DNA of 64,000 nt from Ignavibacteriaceae bacterium (GTDB taxonomy: Bacteria > Bacteroidota > Ignavibacteria > Ignavibacteriales > Ignavibacteriaceae), in contig JABWCL010000011.1 in NCBI GenBank assembly GCA_013360295.1, positions 62,001 through 126,000 of the forward strand. The letters run 5' to 3'. The notes under the pieces are model-generated. The model ran no database searches, had not been told where the DNA came from, and saw only the letters and a list, made by a program, of their open reading frames with translations. The position numbers and the translations under genes were made by a program. Below are positions 19,007 to 27,571 of this stretch, in pieces (the stretch's first letter is position 1; the number at the start of each line of letters is the position of its first letter).

Positions 19007-19332
19007 AAATGTTAATTGTTGGCTGCCACATATGTACATTTTACGTGCCAGATAAAAACCCTTAAAATTAAGCTGTTTTTACAGGTTTCCCTCTCTATTC
19101 GCGTCTCATTTTGATACTTTATCTCCCTTTGATATTTGATTCTTCTGACGGCGGGCACATTGGATATAACCCTTTTTCCTTATCTTGCGCAGGCATTTTA
19201 CTTGTTTTGGCTACAAGATTGATCCTTGCCGAATACCCCCTCATCATTATAGGGTGAACAGGGAGATGGGAACAAATCTTCTTACCGGCGGGTTGATGCT
19301 TCAGAGTCATTGTTGAACAAATTGCGGATTTT
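19007..19332. other. Divergent intergenic region, no recognised gene
   Basis: Lies between the adhesin gene (leftward) and the DUF486 gene (rightward). A CTGTTTTTACAG hairpin is at 19074-19085. An open frame on the minus strand here overlaps the DUF486 gene antisense and is not credible. No clear promoter elements could be fixed. Confidence 0.5.
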
Positions 19333-19701
19333 ATGAGAGGACATCTCACAATAGCTTTGCTTATTCTTTCAAATACATTTATGACCTTTGCCTGGTACGG
19401 GCACCTGAAGTTTAAAGATATAGGGTGGTTCGGTAAACTGGGTTTACCGATGGTAATTATGATTAGTTGGGGAATAGCATTATTTGAATATATCTTCCAG
19501 GTTCCGGCGAACAGGATGGGATATACAGATAACGGTGGGCCATTCAACCTGTGGCAGTTAAAGGTAATTCAGGAGGTTATAACGCTTACCGTATTTACCC
19601 TCTTCACGATTTTTTTATTTAAGAATGAAACGTTTAAACTGAATCACTTTATCGGTTTCGGATTTTTAGTGCTGGCGGTTTATTTCATTTTTAAAAATTA
19701 G
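19333..19701 (+). CDS. DUF486 (DMT-like) small membrane protein
   Basis: 122 residues and four hydrophobic helices, matching the DUF486 family: LTIALLILSNTFMTFAWYGHL, then VIMISWGIALFEYIFQVPANR, GGPFNLWQLKVIQEVITL and a final hydrophobic helix ending AVYFIFKN. The family is distantly related to drug/metabolite transporters; substrate and function are unknown. Length is normal for the family. The gene stands alone, convergent with the next gene across a strong hairpin. Confidence 0.9.
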   Translation: MRGHLTIALLILSNTFMTFAWYGHLKFKDIGWFGKLGLPMVIMISWGIALFEYIFQVPANRMGYTDNGGPFNLWQLKVIQEVITLTVFTLFTIFLFKNETFKLNHFIGFGFLVLAVYFIFKN

Positions 19702-19733
19702 CCGCGCCCCCGCGTTTTTATAAAGAATACTTA

Positions 19734-19761
19734 GTGAAGGGGAATCGCCCTTCCCCTTCAC
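19734..19761. terminator. Hairpin between convergent genes
   Basis: GTGAAGGGGAA (19734-19744) pairs perfectly with TTCCCCTTCAC (19751-19761), loop TCGCCC. It sits between two converging stop codons; there is no long T run, so it may act as a bidirectional terminator or mRNA 3' stabiliser. Confidence 0.7.
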
Positions 19762-19771
19762 ACAATTCCTG

Positions 19772-22222
19772 CTATTTGGTTAACAGCATCTTCCTGACAA
19801 ACTCATCTTTATTGCCGGTTTTCAGGCGGTAGATATATACTCCGCTTGCCAGTTCCCCGGCATCAAAAAAGACATTATGCTCTCCTGCTTTATAGTAACC
19901 CTTCGCGAGAGTATCGACAGTCTGCCCGAAAATATCATAGACGGTCAGTTCAATGTTCGTTGCTTCATACAATGTGAATCTTATCCTCGAGACCCTGTTG
20001 AAAGGATTTGGATAGTTCTGCGCCAGGCTTGAGGGGGTATTTGTCAGATACCTGCTGATCGCCGAAGGTACGGGAGGATACTTAACCCTTATATTATCTA
20101 TATATATTGTCCCGCTGTATGTTTGTCCCGCCACCATACTGCTTCCCAGCGCGATGGCGACGCTCTTGAGCGACATCGGGTAGATCATCGCGGAGGTTTT
20201 TGGGAAAGGGCCCTTGATCATATCAAAGGTGTTCGCCACATTAGCCACTTTGTTTGTAAATACACGCTGCGTGCTTCCATACTGATCCATCAGGTCAAAA
20301 AAGATACGGTGCCCCGCACCGTCCGACCGGATATCAATCATTGTGGAATCGGGCACGCCGAATACTTCCGATATTTTGTTAAGGTAAGCCCAGAAGTACA
20401 TACCGGACTGATAAGTAAATGAATAATCCAGTTTTATTGACGCGTTACCGTAGGAGGAATAAACGGTATCAATACTGATCACGGTTGCGATTGAATCAAC
20501 GTTTTGAGTCGTTAGCGTGAAACCGGATAATGATTCAATCGAATCCACAACCGATGTTCCGAAGCCTATCTGAACGTGAACGGTGGCTGTATCAGAAAAG
20601 GCGCTGTAAGTTCCAACTATCTTTACGATTCCCGCTTTTCTTCCCTGGAATTGTCCGAACGCGTCAATAACTCCTATCGTTGAATCAAGCGAACGCCACT
20701 GCACGTTTGTTGTGGGGATTGACTGTTCAACACTGTCGGTATCAAAGACACGGGTCCTGAAAGTAATAAGCCTTGAAAAATCCGTAACAGCGTACCGGGG
20801 TTCGCATCTGATATAGCCGATGCCTTTAACGTCTATCCTGACGCTGTCCGTCAGCCCCTGGTATCGCGCAATGAGATACCCTGAGTCCTTATTCGCGCCC
20901 GCGGTGAATAATCCGCTGCTGTTTATTGTTCCGAGGGAGGGTTTAGATAAACTGAACTGAACCTGGTTCACGTTGATCGTGACGGGATTGTAGTGAATGT
21001 CTGTCCCCGAGACACTGAACTGTATTGTTGTACCCGCAAATACCCTGTTGATCCGCGGCTGCATTTCCAGGCGCATCAGCGTATCCAGCGGCGCGGTTGA
21101 AATAACAAGAAGCGCGTTTGCCACGGTCCTCTCTCCGCCGGCATCCGAAGGCGAATTAACGATCCCGCCCCTGATCGCCATTGTTGTTGAGCCGCCGCCG
21201 TCAAGGTTCATTCCCTGGTAGACTCCGATTCGCATCATAAAATCCGCAAGCTCATACAAGTCCATCCCGAGGCTGAAATATGTCTGGCGCCCGTCAACCG
21301 TTATAAGATATAGCGCCGAAGTATCGCTGTTAACTCCGATGGCCGTGCGCGGGTGGCGGGTCGTTACAAAGGGATCCGCCGGATCGAGGTTTGCCTGCGC
21401 GCCGTTTACTACAAGGAGCGGGTGCCCCGAAATCATTTCTTTAAGCCGCGGCATAGAGGGAAGGTGTTTTACAATGATCTTTATTGTATCGCCTTTAACA
21501 GCTTTCCTGTCCAAAGCCGAGGCAAAATTACCTGCTCCTGATAATACAGCCTTGAACGGAGTTATCCCTGTATTGCCAATTCCGGTTCTCACCGAATCCA
21601 CAATTCCAATAAGAGTATCGTTAACGCTCCATCCGCCGGGTATACGGATAATTACTTCGGTACCCGTGTTAGTCGTTCCGGTTGAATTTCCGTAAAACCT
21701 GTTGTATAATACCAGTCCGGATGCAGGGCGCGCAACATTTATATTTGTAATAGTTATTGTCGTATCGCGCATTTTTACCGCGGCGCTGAAAACGGGTTTA
21801 CTGATTGAAACGTTACCCAATGTGTCGAAACCGGCAGAAGGATAATCAACGCGTTCATTCCTGAGCGCCTCTCCCCTTTCCACCTGCAGGCTGTTTGGCA
21901 TACCGGTGCCAAGGTCAAAGAAGTCGCCGTTAATTGCAGCCACAGCCCAGTGCCCGTTCCAGGTGCGCCTGCCTGCCATCGAAGTGGTTTTCTCTCGTCC
22001 CGCAGCCAGTTTGTCCAGTGACTTGACTGTCTCAACACGGAAGTACTGGTTATTAATGTCTGCCTTGAAAAGATCGATGCTCCAGGGCGTGCCCGTTTTA
22101 ATTTTATAATACGTCATCCCCGGACCTACGGAGCGGACTTCAACTGTATCGAAAACTACCTGGGCGTGCAAAAAGCAGGAGAAGAAGAAAAGAATAATAA
22201 GTGTGTAAAGATTTCGTTTCAT
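19772..22222 (-). CDS. T9SS-exported phosphodiester glycosidase (NAGPA-like) protein
   Basis: 816 residues. Signal peptide (about 1-21, ending LHAQ), then a NAGPA/phosphodiester-glycosidase domain (about 80-380): AAINGDFFDLGTGMPNSLQV, HPRTAIGVNSD, YLITVDGRQ and the closing MNLDGGGSTTMAIRG signature. Two bacterial Ig-like domains (about 385-545) and a beta-sandwich (about 560-715) follow, then the T9SS domain (about 735-816, AQNYPNPFNRVSRIRFTL). Family members cleave GlcNAc-phosphodiesters or process exopolysaccharide; the substrate here is unknown. The gene ends at the hairpin shared with DUF486. Confidence 0.88.
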   Translation of the reverse strand: MKRNLYTLIILFFFSCFLHAQVVFDTVEVRSVGPGMTYYKIKTGTPWSIDLFKADINNQYFRVETVKSLDKLAAGREKTTSMAGRRTWNGHWAVAAINGDFFDLGTGMPNSLQVERGEALRNERVDYPSAGFDTLGNVSISKPVFSAAVKMRDTTITITNINVARPASGLVLYNRFYGNSTGTTNTGTEVIIRIPGGWSVNDTLIGIVDSVRTGIGNTGITPFKAVLSGAGNFASALDRKAVKGDTIKIIVKHLPSMPRLKEMISGHPLLVVNGAQANLDPADPFVTTRHPRTAIGVNSDTSALYLITVDGRQTYFSLGMDLYELADFMMRIGVYQGMNLDGGGSTTMAIRGGIVNSPSDAGGERTVANALLVISTAPLDTLMRLEMQPRINRVFAGTTIQFSVSGTDIHYNPVTINVNQVQFSLSKPSLGTINSSGLFTAGANKDSGYLIARYQGLTDSVRIDVKGIGYIRCEPRYAVTDFSRLITFRTRVFDTDSVEQSIPTTNVQWRSLDSTIGVIDAFGQFQGRKAGIVKIVGTYSAFSDTATVHVQIGFGTSVVDSIESLSGFTLTTQNVDSIATVISIDTVYSSYGNASIKLDYSFTYQSGMYFWAYLNKISEVFGVPDSTMIDIRSDGAGHRIFFDLMDQYGSTQRVFTNKVANVANTFDMIKGPFPKTSAMIYPMSLKSVAIALGSSMVAGQTYSGTIYIDNIRVKYPPVPSAISRYLTNTPSSLAQNYPNPFNRVSRIRFTLYEATNIELTVYDIFGQTVDTLAKGYYKAGEHNVFFDAGELASGVYIYRLKTGNKDEFVRKMLLTK

Positions 22223-22335
22223 AACTTATAAAAAATAAAAGTGCTTAATAAACATATATAATTATTCGTAATTAAGGCAATATCCATTATTTTTACCGTG
22301 CATTATTGATCATTAATTCAAAACAAACTCCTTTT

Positions 22336-22536
22336 ATGATAAAGAGCAGAGCAATACTTCTGATCTTCGTGGCGCTTTATGTTTCCGCCAACGCGGTTCA
22401 TTATTTTATCACCGGCAGCAACCACGTAGACCCTGCGGGTACAAAGATCCTGGTTGGCCTGCAGTTTTTGATCGGAATAGCCGCGGCAGTTTATATCTGG
22501 CTGAAGCACCTGCGGAAGAAAGAAGGGAACACCTGA
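22336..22536 (+). CDS. Small two-helix membrane protein, unknown function
   Basis: 66 residues from the ATG at 22336 (a TTG ten codons upstream is less likely). Two hydrophobic segments, SRAILLIFVALYVSANAV and TKILVGLQFLIGIAAAVYIW, are joined by a polar loop, and the C-terminus is basic (LKHLRKKEGN). Composition is typical of a real inner-membrane protein, and the overlapping antisense frame is not. No family is recognised. It stands between two leftward genes. Confidence 0.55.
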   Translation: MIKSRAILLIFVALYVSANAVHYFITGSNHVDPAGTKILVGLQFLIGIAAAVYIWLKHLRKKEGNT

Positions 22537-22590
22537 GGTTTCGGGACTGATCAAAGAGAAACAAGGCTTTCCTGATAAAAGATACCGGTT

Positions 22591-23391
22591 TTATTTTTCC
22601 AGTATTTTTCTCACGGCGGTGAGATAATCGGGATTGTCCGTCATACCGTTATGTGTTTGACCGGATAAAGTTATTAATGTATCCTGAGGCTTGAATTCAT
22701 TTTTCAGTTTTAACGAAGAGCCGTAGTAAATCACCTCGTCGAGGTCGCCGTGAAATATTATCACCTGCATTTTAGAATTCTTTACAAATTCATTAACGAA
22801 GAATTTATACTTTAATAAAAACGGGGGGATAACCGGCAGGCGTTGTTTCACTATGTCCCACATATTATAAAATGGGGCCTGCAGAATAAGCATTGCGGGA
22901 TTATTCGTCGAAGCCAGTTTCGCGGCGGGAGCCGACCCTATTGAATAACCCAGAATAATGATATCGCTCTCACTGTATCTTTTTTTAATTTCATCATAAG
23001 CGCTTTGAACATCTCCATAAAACTGCTCTTCACTGCTTATTGTTCCCTCGCTCTTTCCGTAACCTCTGTAATCAAGTATAAACACATCATAATTCATCCC
23101 CGTATATGCCGCCGCCACCCTCCCCCACGATCTCAAAGACCCCGCGTTTCCGTGCAGGTAGAATATCAAACCCTTCGAACTATCGGCTTTAAACAGCAAA
23201 CCGTTTATTAACGTCCCGTCTTTTGCTTTTACATTAATTTCCTCGAAATCCTGATCAAAACCAAAAACATAATCCCGCTCCAGTTTTTCCGGAAAGAATA
23301 TCATCCTCTCCTGGAAAAAGTAAAGCAGCGCGCATATAACTATATAACTGCCGCTAATAAGTAATATTATGTTCAATATCAGGCTTTTCAT
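22591..23391 (-). CDS. Alpha/beta hydrolase (S33/Bem46-like), membrane-anchored
   Basis: 266 residues with an N-terminal hydrophobic anchor (about 4-24). The hydrolase core has the oxyanion turn FYLHGNAGS, the DYRGYGKSEG strand-turn, the nucleophile Ser in LGYSIGSAPA (about 148), the acid in FHGDLDEVI and the His in GQTHNG. All triad residues are present. This is the Bem46/YfhR-type family of uncharacterised serine hydrolases; substrate unknown. It stands alone on the minus strand, with an accessory repeat region upstream. Confidence 0.88.
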   Translation of the reverse strand: MKSLILNIILLISGSYIVICALLYFFQERMIFFPEKLERDYVFGFDQDFEEINVKAKDGTLINGLLFKADSSKGLIFYLHGNAGSLRSWGRVAAAYTGMNYDVFILDYRGYGKSEGTISSEEQFYGDVQSAYDEIKKRYSESDIIILGYSIGSAPAAKLASTNNPAMLILQAPFYNMWDIVKQRLPVIPPFLLKYKFFVNEFVKNSKMQVIIFHGDLDEVIYYGSSLKLKNEFKPQDTLITLSGQTHNGMTDNPDYLTAVRKILEK

Positions 23392-24198
23392 TTGTAAAGA
23401 TGCCTGTAAAATTACATTATTTATTCTTTCGTTAAAAGGGGGGTTGCAAATAACCAGTAAAGACTAATAATGCCGGTTCGATTTGTTCGGGTTACAGAAT
23501 TATCTTCATTGAATTAGAACTCTTGGGATGTATTTATTTTTTTAATATCAAAAGTACCGTAGGTACGGCATATTGGTAGCAAAAAGCAACCTGCCATCCA
23601 AATCACAGTTCCAGCGGAACGGCATGTTTTGGCGGTTCAATTATTTGGTGTAGGAGTATGTAAAGAATAGATGAACGTGAGCGCAAATGGTTGAAACCAT
23701 TTTGCTGCTTTTAATGAGGAGAATAAATGTTCTCAGTATTACCGATTATATAATAGTGAATATTAGTTTTTGCACATATCAAAAGTACCATAGGTACGGC
23801 ATGTTAGTAGCGGCTTGGATTAAGTTAATGTGGTCGGGGGGGACGCAAATGGTTGAAACCATTTTGCTGTTTTGGGTGAAGAAATAAATTTTACGAGAAC
23901 AGGGAATAAAAAAGAGACTCGGACAACCTAGCAAACTGAGCGCAGACGCTGGTCACTCTAGCTAATGTTTTTTATGTAATATCTCCTGTTCTTCTATTAT
24001 TAACTCATTTTTTGTGAACCCAAACCGAGCATTGGAAGTATAAACTAAATGGTGTAAATTTAATAACCGGTTTTGTTGCAGGTTGTCTATTATTCCGGAT
24101 TCGATTTTTTATTCATTTAGTAATATTTCAAGACACGTTTCAGAACATTTGATTTCATCAGTTAACTAAATTTAACCTTAATAAATTCCAATTAAGAG
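23392..24198. other. 800-base gene-free accessory stretch
   Basis: Holds the composite repeats at 23545-23885 and, near 23921-23975, a segment with AGCGCAGACGCT hairpin flanked by CTAG/CTAG (ACAACCTAGC...CTCTAGCTAA), which could be part of an RNA associated with the DUF3800 gene downstream. A 66-codon open frame here is built from the repeats and is not accepted as a gene. Confidence 0.55.
23545..23885. repeat. Duplicated composite repeat (GTACC... and GCAAATGG... palindromes)
   Basis: Two copies of a composite. Each opens ATATCAAAAGTACC(G/A)TAGG with TACGGCAT then GGTAGC or AGTAGC (23545-23580 and 23776-23812) and, after 50-100 bases, carries GCAAATGGTTGAAACC with CATTTTGC, an imperfect palindrome (23683-23705 and 23845-23867). 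A diverged third opening (GTTCCAGCGGAACGGCATG) lies at 23608-23626. The second palindrome recurs alone at 47361-47386. These look like REP/MITE-type non-autonomous elements. Confidence 0.75.
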
Positions 24199-25041
24199 AT
24201 GTATTTTTTCTATGTAGACGAATCAGGAGAGAAAAATCCCAAGGTAAAGAGAGATGAGCCTTTTGTTTTTCTGGGTCTGGGACTGCACGAGTATCAATGG
24301 AAGAAGTTTGAGGATACAATTAACCGCAAAAAAATAAAGCTTATTCTGGACATCAAAGAAAGGGAGGGAATTCAATTAGATCTAGCAGATGCTGAAATAA
24401 GGTCTTCTGATGTAAGAATACCCTCTAACAGAGCTCAACATAAATTTCTCCGGTATCTAACAGAGCCGGAATTAAGCAGTCTTATAGATCTCTTTTATGA
24501 ACAGTTGGAAATAAGACACTTCAATATTTTTGCAGTGGTTATTGATAAAAACTGCCTTGATGACTTTATGGATATTGAAAAACTACTGAAAAAAGTTTAC
24601 GAGCTAACCCTGGAAAGAGCAGAAAATTTCATTTTTAATGATCACCCTAAACAAAACGCAATATTTGTCCTGGATAATACATCTAAGCAGTTAAACAGAA
24701 GCCTTGCTATGAAACACTCATTTTTCCAGCGAAACAGGACTTCATCCGGCTTAAGGGTTAATCATATAATCGAAATCCCCTTTTTCGTTGAAAGTTATCT
24801 GTCAAACGGTGTTCAGTTGGCTGATTTATGCGCTTATAATGTCTATCGCGCTTTTCTTGATAAAAATTCAAGTTATCCGTTCTTTCGGAAATTGTTACCC
24901 TATTTTTATTCCGGGAAGAAAACAAGAACCGAAAAAATTGACGGCTTAAAAGCCTTCCCCGAAGGGCACAGATGGGGTGCTTTTATAGATGAAATAGAAA
25001 AAGAAAGAGCCCGACTCCTGAGAGAACGGGCTCTAAAATGA
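24199..25041 (+). CDS. DUF3800 domain protein
   Basis: 280 residues. The acidic N-terminal motif MYFFYVDESG and the late motif GVQLADLCAYNVYRAF (about 212-227) are hallmarks of DUF3800, an RNase H-like-fold family found in mobile and defence-associated loci. Further conserved acidic positions are seen in FAVVIDKN and FVLDNTSK. A nuclease-like or transposase-related role is inferred from the fold only. The region is AT-richer than neighbouring housekeeping genes and is flanked by repeats, suggesting acquisition. Its 3' end folds into an RNA-like structure (next entry). Confidence 0.85.
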   Translation: MYFFYVDESGEKNPKVKRDEPFVFLGLGLHEYQWKKFEDTINRKKIKLILDIKEREGIQLDLADAEIRSSDVRIPSNRAQHKFLRYLTEPELSSLIDLFYEQLEIRHFNIFAVVIDKNCLDDFMDIEKLLKKVYELTLERAENFIFNDHPKQNAIFVLDNTSKQLNRSLAMKHSFFQRNRTSSGLRVNHIIEIPFFVESYLSNGVQLADLCAYNVYRAFLDKNSSYPFFRKLLPYFYSGKKTRTEKIDGLKAFPEGHRWGAFIDEIEKERARLLRERALK

Positions 25042-25092
25042 CGTCCAGCCCCCGATAAATCGGGGTATCGAGCCTACACGGAGGCACTGGAC
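25006..25092 (+). ncRNA. Candidate structured RNA at the DUF3800 3' end (DUF3800-type RNA motif)
   Basis: A perfect hairpin, AGAGCCCG (25006-25013) with CGGGCTCT (25027-25034), lies in the last codons. One base after the stop a three-way junction begins: closing stem GTCCAG (25043-25048) / CTGGAC (25087-25092), enclosing CCCCGA-TAAA-TCGGGG (25050-25065) and GCCT-ACACGG-AGGC (25072-25085). All stems are perfect Watson-Crick. Published comparative searches report several RNA motifs named after DUF3800 genes; whether this matches one of them is not checked. Confidence 0.6.
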
Positions 25093-25257
25093 AGATTAAA
25101 TAAACCTGAACTAATATATATAATCTCCTGAATAGATGCAAGTCATAACGAAGGCGAGGGTGTTAAAGCCTCATTTTACAATCTTTTATTTACTAGCCGT
25201 ACTATCATTTGTTTAAACCCTGAAACCTAATATCAATATTTTTCAAAGGATATAAAA

Positions 25258-25800
25258 ATGGAATTATCAAATCAAATGATCTCCGACAGAATATCAGCCA
25301 TAAAGGATGATATTACTAAATTAAATGCAGATGCAATTGTTAATGCCGCGAATACCACACTGCTCGGCGGAGGTGGTGTTGACGGAGCGATTCACCGCGC
25401 GGCGGGAAGGGAATTGCTTGAGGAATGCCGCGCGCTTGGCGGCTGCCGCACTGGCGATGCAAAGATTACGAAAGGATATAAATTATCCGCGAAGTTTGTA
25501 ATTCATACTGTCGGGCCGGTGTGGTTCGGCGGAAAAAACAACGAGGATGAACTTCTCGCTTTATGTTACAGGAACAGTCTGCGCCTGGCTTCTGATAATT
25601 CTTTAAATTCAATTGCGTTTCCTTCGATAAGCACCGGCGTATATAATTTTCCGTTTGAACGCGCGGCGGATATTGCCATAAGGGAAGTTTCGGATTTTCT
25701 TGAAAAACACCCTCTCCCGCGCGAAGTAATTTTTTGCTGCTTCAGTGAGGGGGATTTTTTAGTATATAAACGCAAACTCGAAGCTTTTTTTGAAGAATAA
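25258..25800 (+). CDS. Macrodomain protein, probable O-acetyl-ADP-ribose deacetylase type
   Basis: 180 residues forming one macrodomain: the adenine/ribose-binding INAAN-type motif is IVNAANTTLLGGGGVDGAIH (one residue short of a full hallmark run), then CRTGDAKITKGYKL, VIHTVGPVW and the phosphate-binding loop AFPSISTGVYNFPFERAA. This MacroD-like arrangement hydrolyses O-acetyl-ADP-ribose or removes ADP-ribose from proteins; exact substrate is inferred. ATG is preceded by AAAGGATATAAAA. It follows the DUF3800 accessory gene; the C-terminus (FFEE) is of normal length. Confidence 0.92.
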   Translation: MELSNQMISDRISAIKDDITKLNADAIVNAANTTLLGGGGVDGAIHRAAGRELLEECRALGGCRTGDAKITKGYKLSAKFVIHTVGPVWFGGKNNEDELLALCYRNSLRLASDNSLNSIAFPSISTGVYNFPFERAADIAIREVSDFLEKHPLPREVIFCCFSEGDFLVYKRKLEAFFEE

Positions 25801-26200
25801 GTTATTCTTTTGAGAATTCCAAAGATTTTAATTTTATTTTTTTGTTAAATTTTTTGCGGAGTTGCGCTTATTTTTTAACTTTGAATAGTTAATAAAACAC
25901 AACTACACTTTCTTTCACAGAACTTGAAAATTAGGCTAATCAACAATAAAATATCGGCTGACCGGAGAAAAACCAGGATGGTTAAGAAGCGCCCTCCGGG
26001 ACCTTCTCTGTTTGAATTCAGCAATGAAAGAATCCCCGCGGGGGAGCCTGACCGCGTGATAGAAATTTCCCCATATCTCCTGAAATTATCAGGGCTTTCT
26101 AAATTCTGACCCCGTTACCCGGGTGAGATATATTACATTCTTCTCTTAAAAATCTTTATTATATTGGATGTTTAAGTGATATAATTTATCCGATTAACTT
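25801..26200. other. Gene-poor gap before the GGGP synthase gene
   Basis: AT-rich, with one possible small gene at 25978-26109. No hairpin with T run or repeat family was recognised. Confidence 0.5.
25978..26109 (+). CDS. Possible 43-residue protein, unknown
   Basis: A short frame from ATG 25978 with basic start (MVKKRPPGPSLFEFSNERI) and the end ISPYLLKLSGLSKF. A TTG at 25924 would give 61 codons. A GGAG lies 15 bases before the ATG. No family is recognised, and the only support is the non-random composition and position in an otherwise empty gap. Confidence 0.25.
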   Translation: MVKKRPPGPSLFEFSNERIPAGEPDRVIEISPYLLKLSGLSKF

Positions 26201-26959
26201 TTGACTACCTATAATTACATATTAGATAAGATCGCCCGCAGGGGCGCCGCGTTCCTGGTGCTTATTGATCCCGATAAGCATAACGACGGAAGCGTTACCG
26301 GATTCGCGGAAAAGTGCGCGGCGGCTGGCGTTGACGGATTCCTCGTCGGCGGTAGCCTGATGATGAGCCGTAACCACGAAGAGGCGATCAAAGAAATTAA
26401 GAATCTGACCCATCTCCCCGTGATCATCTTCCCGGGCAGCATTAACCAGGTTTCCCCTTACGCTGACGCGATTTTATACCTCTCCCTGATCTCAGGAAGA
26501 AATCCCGAGCACCTTATCGGCAAACACGTGCTTGCGGCTCCCCTGATAAAGAACTACGGCATCGAACCTATCTCAACGGGCTATATGCTGGTTGAATCGG
26601 GAGTGAAAACCACCGCCGAGTATATCAGCGGAAGCGCACCCATCCCGCGCAATAAACCGGAAATAGCCGCGGCGACTGCCCTGGCGGCGGAATATATCGG
26701 AATGAAGCTCCTCTATCTTGAAGCGGGTTCCGGCGCGATACAGCACGTTCCTTTTGAAATGGTACAGGCTGTTAGTGAGTACTGCACCGTTCCGCTTATT
26801 GCAGGAGGAGGGATAAGAACCCCACAGACAGCAGAAAGAATGGTGGAAAGCGGAGCGAAAGTTGTGGTTGTGGGGAATCATTTCGAAAAAGTTTCAGACG
26901 CGGCGCTTATAAAAGAATTTTCTGACGCCGTGCATACCAAGGACCCCAAAACAGTTTAA
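26201..26959 (+). CDS. Geranylgeranylglyceryl-phosphate synthase (PcrB/GGGPS family)
   Basis: 252 residues of a TIM barrel. Diagnostic runs are AFLVLIDPDKHN (metal-binding Asp), VDGFLVGGS, VIIFPGSINQVSPYADAILYLSLISGRNPE, ISTGYMLVESG, LYLEAGSGA and the phosphate-binding VPLIAGGGIRTPQTAE and VVVVGNHFE. This matches the group that couples sn-glycerol-1-phosphate with geranylgeranyl-PP, the first committed archaeal-type lipid step, rather than the shorter Bacillus PcrB; product is inferred. The start is TTG because an in-frame stop lies two codons before. It heads a run of forward genes (gmhA 9 bases after). Confidence 0.88.
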   Translation: MTTYNYILDKIARRGAAFLVLIDPDKHNDGSVTGFAEKCAAAGVDGFLVGGSLMMSRNHEEAIKEIKNLTHLPVIIFPGSINQVSPYADAILYLSLISGRNPEHLIGKHVLAAPLIKNYGIEPISTGYMLVESGVKTTAEYISGSAPIPRNKPEIAAATALAAEYIGMKLLYLEAGSGAIQHVPFEMVQAVSEYCTVPLIAGGGIRTPQTAERMVESGAKVVVVGNHFEKVSDAALIKEFSDAVHTKDPKTV

Positions 26960-26968
26960 GTTATTATT

Positions 26969-27556
26969 ATGGATGTTTCACGTTTTATAGACGACTCGCT
27001 TAACGAGAGCGCCGAAACAAAATTAAAGATCAGAACCTCGTGCGCTGAAGAGATAAAAAGCGCCGTCTTACTTATTGTTGACGCGTATAAAAACGGCAAA
27101 AAAGTCCTGCTGTGCGGCAACGGCGGAAGCGCCGCCGACTGCCAGCATATCGCCACCGAACTTATGATAAGGCTTAATCATAAGATCAACCGCCCCGCTC
27201 TCCCGGCGATTGCACTTACAACCGATACTTCAAACCTGACCGCGGGGGGCAATGACATCGGATTTGAAAATGTGTTCGCCCGGAACGTGGAAGGCCTCGG
27301 GAACGAAGGGGACGTGCTTATCGCGATCTCGACAAGCGGCAACTCCCCTAACGTGATCAAAGCTGTTGATATGGCTCACGCGAAGAAAATGAAAGTGATC
27401 GGGTTCCTCGGCGGTACCGGCGGAAAACTAAAGCCGCTCGTTGATACCGCAATCGTCATCCCCTCTTCAAACACCCAGCGGATACAGGAAGGGCACATCA
27501 CCATCGCTCATATCATCTGCGAACTCACAGAGTTTGGTTTGTATCCACAAGATTAA
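26969..27556 (+). CDS. gmhA: Phosphoheptose isomerase
   Basis: 195 residues of a SIS-domain isomerase: VLLCGNGGSAADCQHIATEL, then ALTTDTSNLTAGGNDIGFEN, DVLIAISTSGNSPNVIKA and the C-terminal QEGHITIAHIICE with the catalytic His/Glu positions of GmhA. It converts sedoheptulose-7-phosphate to D-glycero-D-manno-heptose-7-phosphate for LPS heptose. It follows the GGGP synthase by nine bases, so it is likely co-transcribed; no other heptose gene is visible here. Confidence 0.93.
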   Translation: MDVSRFIDDSLNESAETKLKIRTSCAEEIKSAVLLIVDAYKNGKKVLLCGNGGSAADCQHIATELMIRLNHKINRPALPAIALTTDTSNLTAGGNDIGFENVFARNVEGLGNEGDVLIAISTSGNSPNVIKAVDMAHAKKMKVIGFLGGTGGKLKPLVDTAIVIPSSNTQRIQEGHITIAHIICELTEFGLYPQD

Positions 27557-27571
27557 TTAACAGGATCCTTT

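Noticed and set aside
18912-19060. Sigma-54-like TGGCACG upstream of the adhesin gene (minus strand)
   Set aside because: The -12 part reads ATGTA instead of TTGCA; too weak to report as a promoter.
19119-19547. 142-codon minus-strand frame
   Set aside because: Overlaps the DUF486 gene antisense; low-complexity and no family.
23687-23887. 66-codon open frame
   Set aside because: Made from the two GCAAATGGTTGAAACC repeats (MVETILL occurs twice); no gene-like composition.
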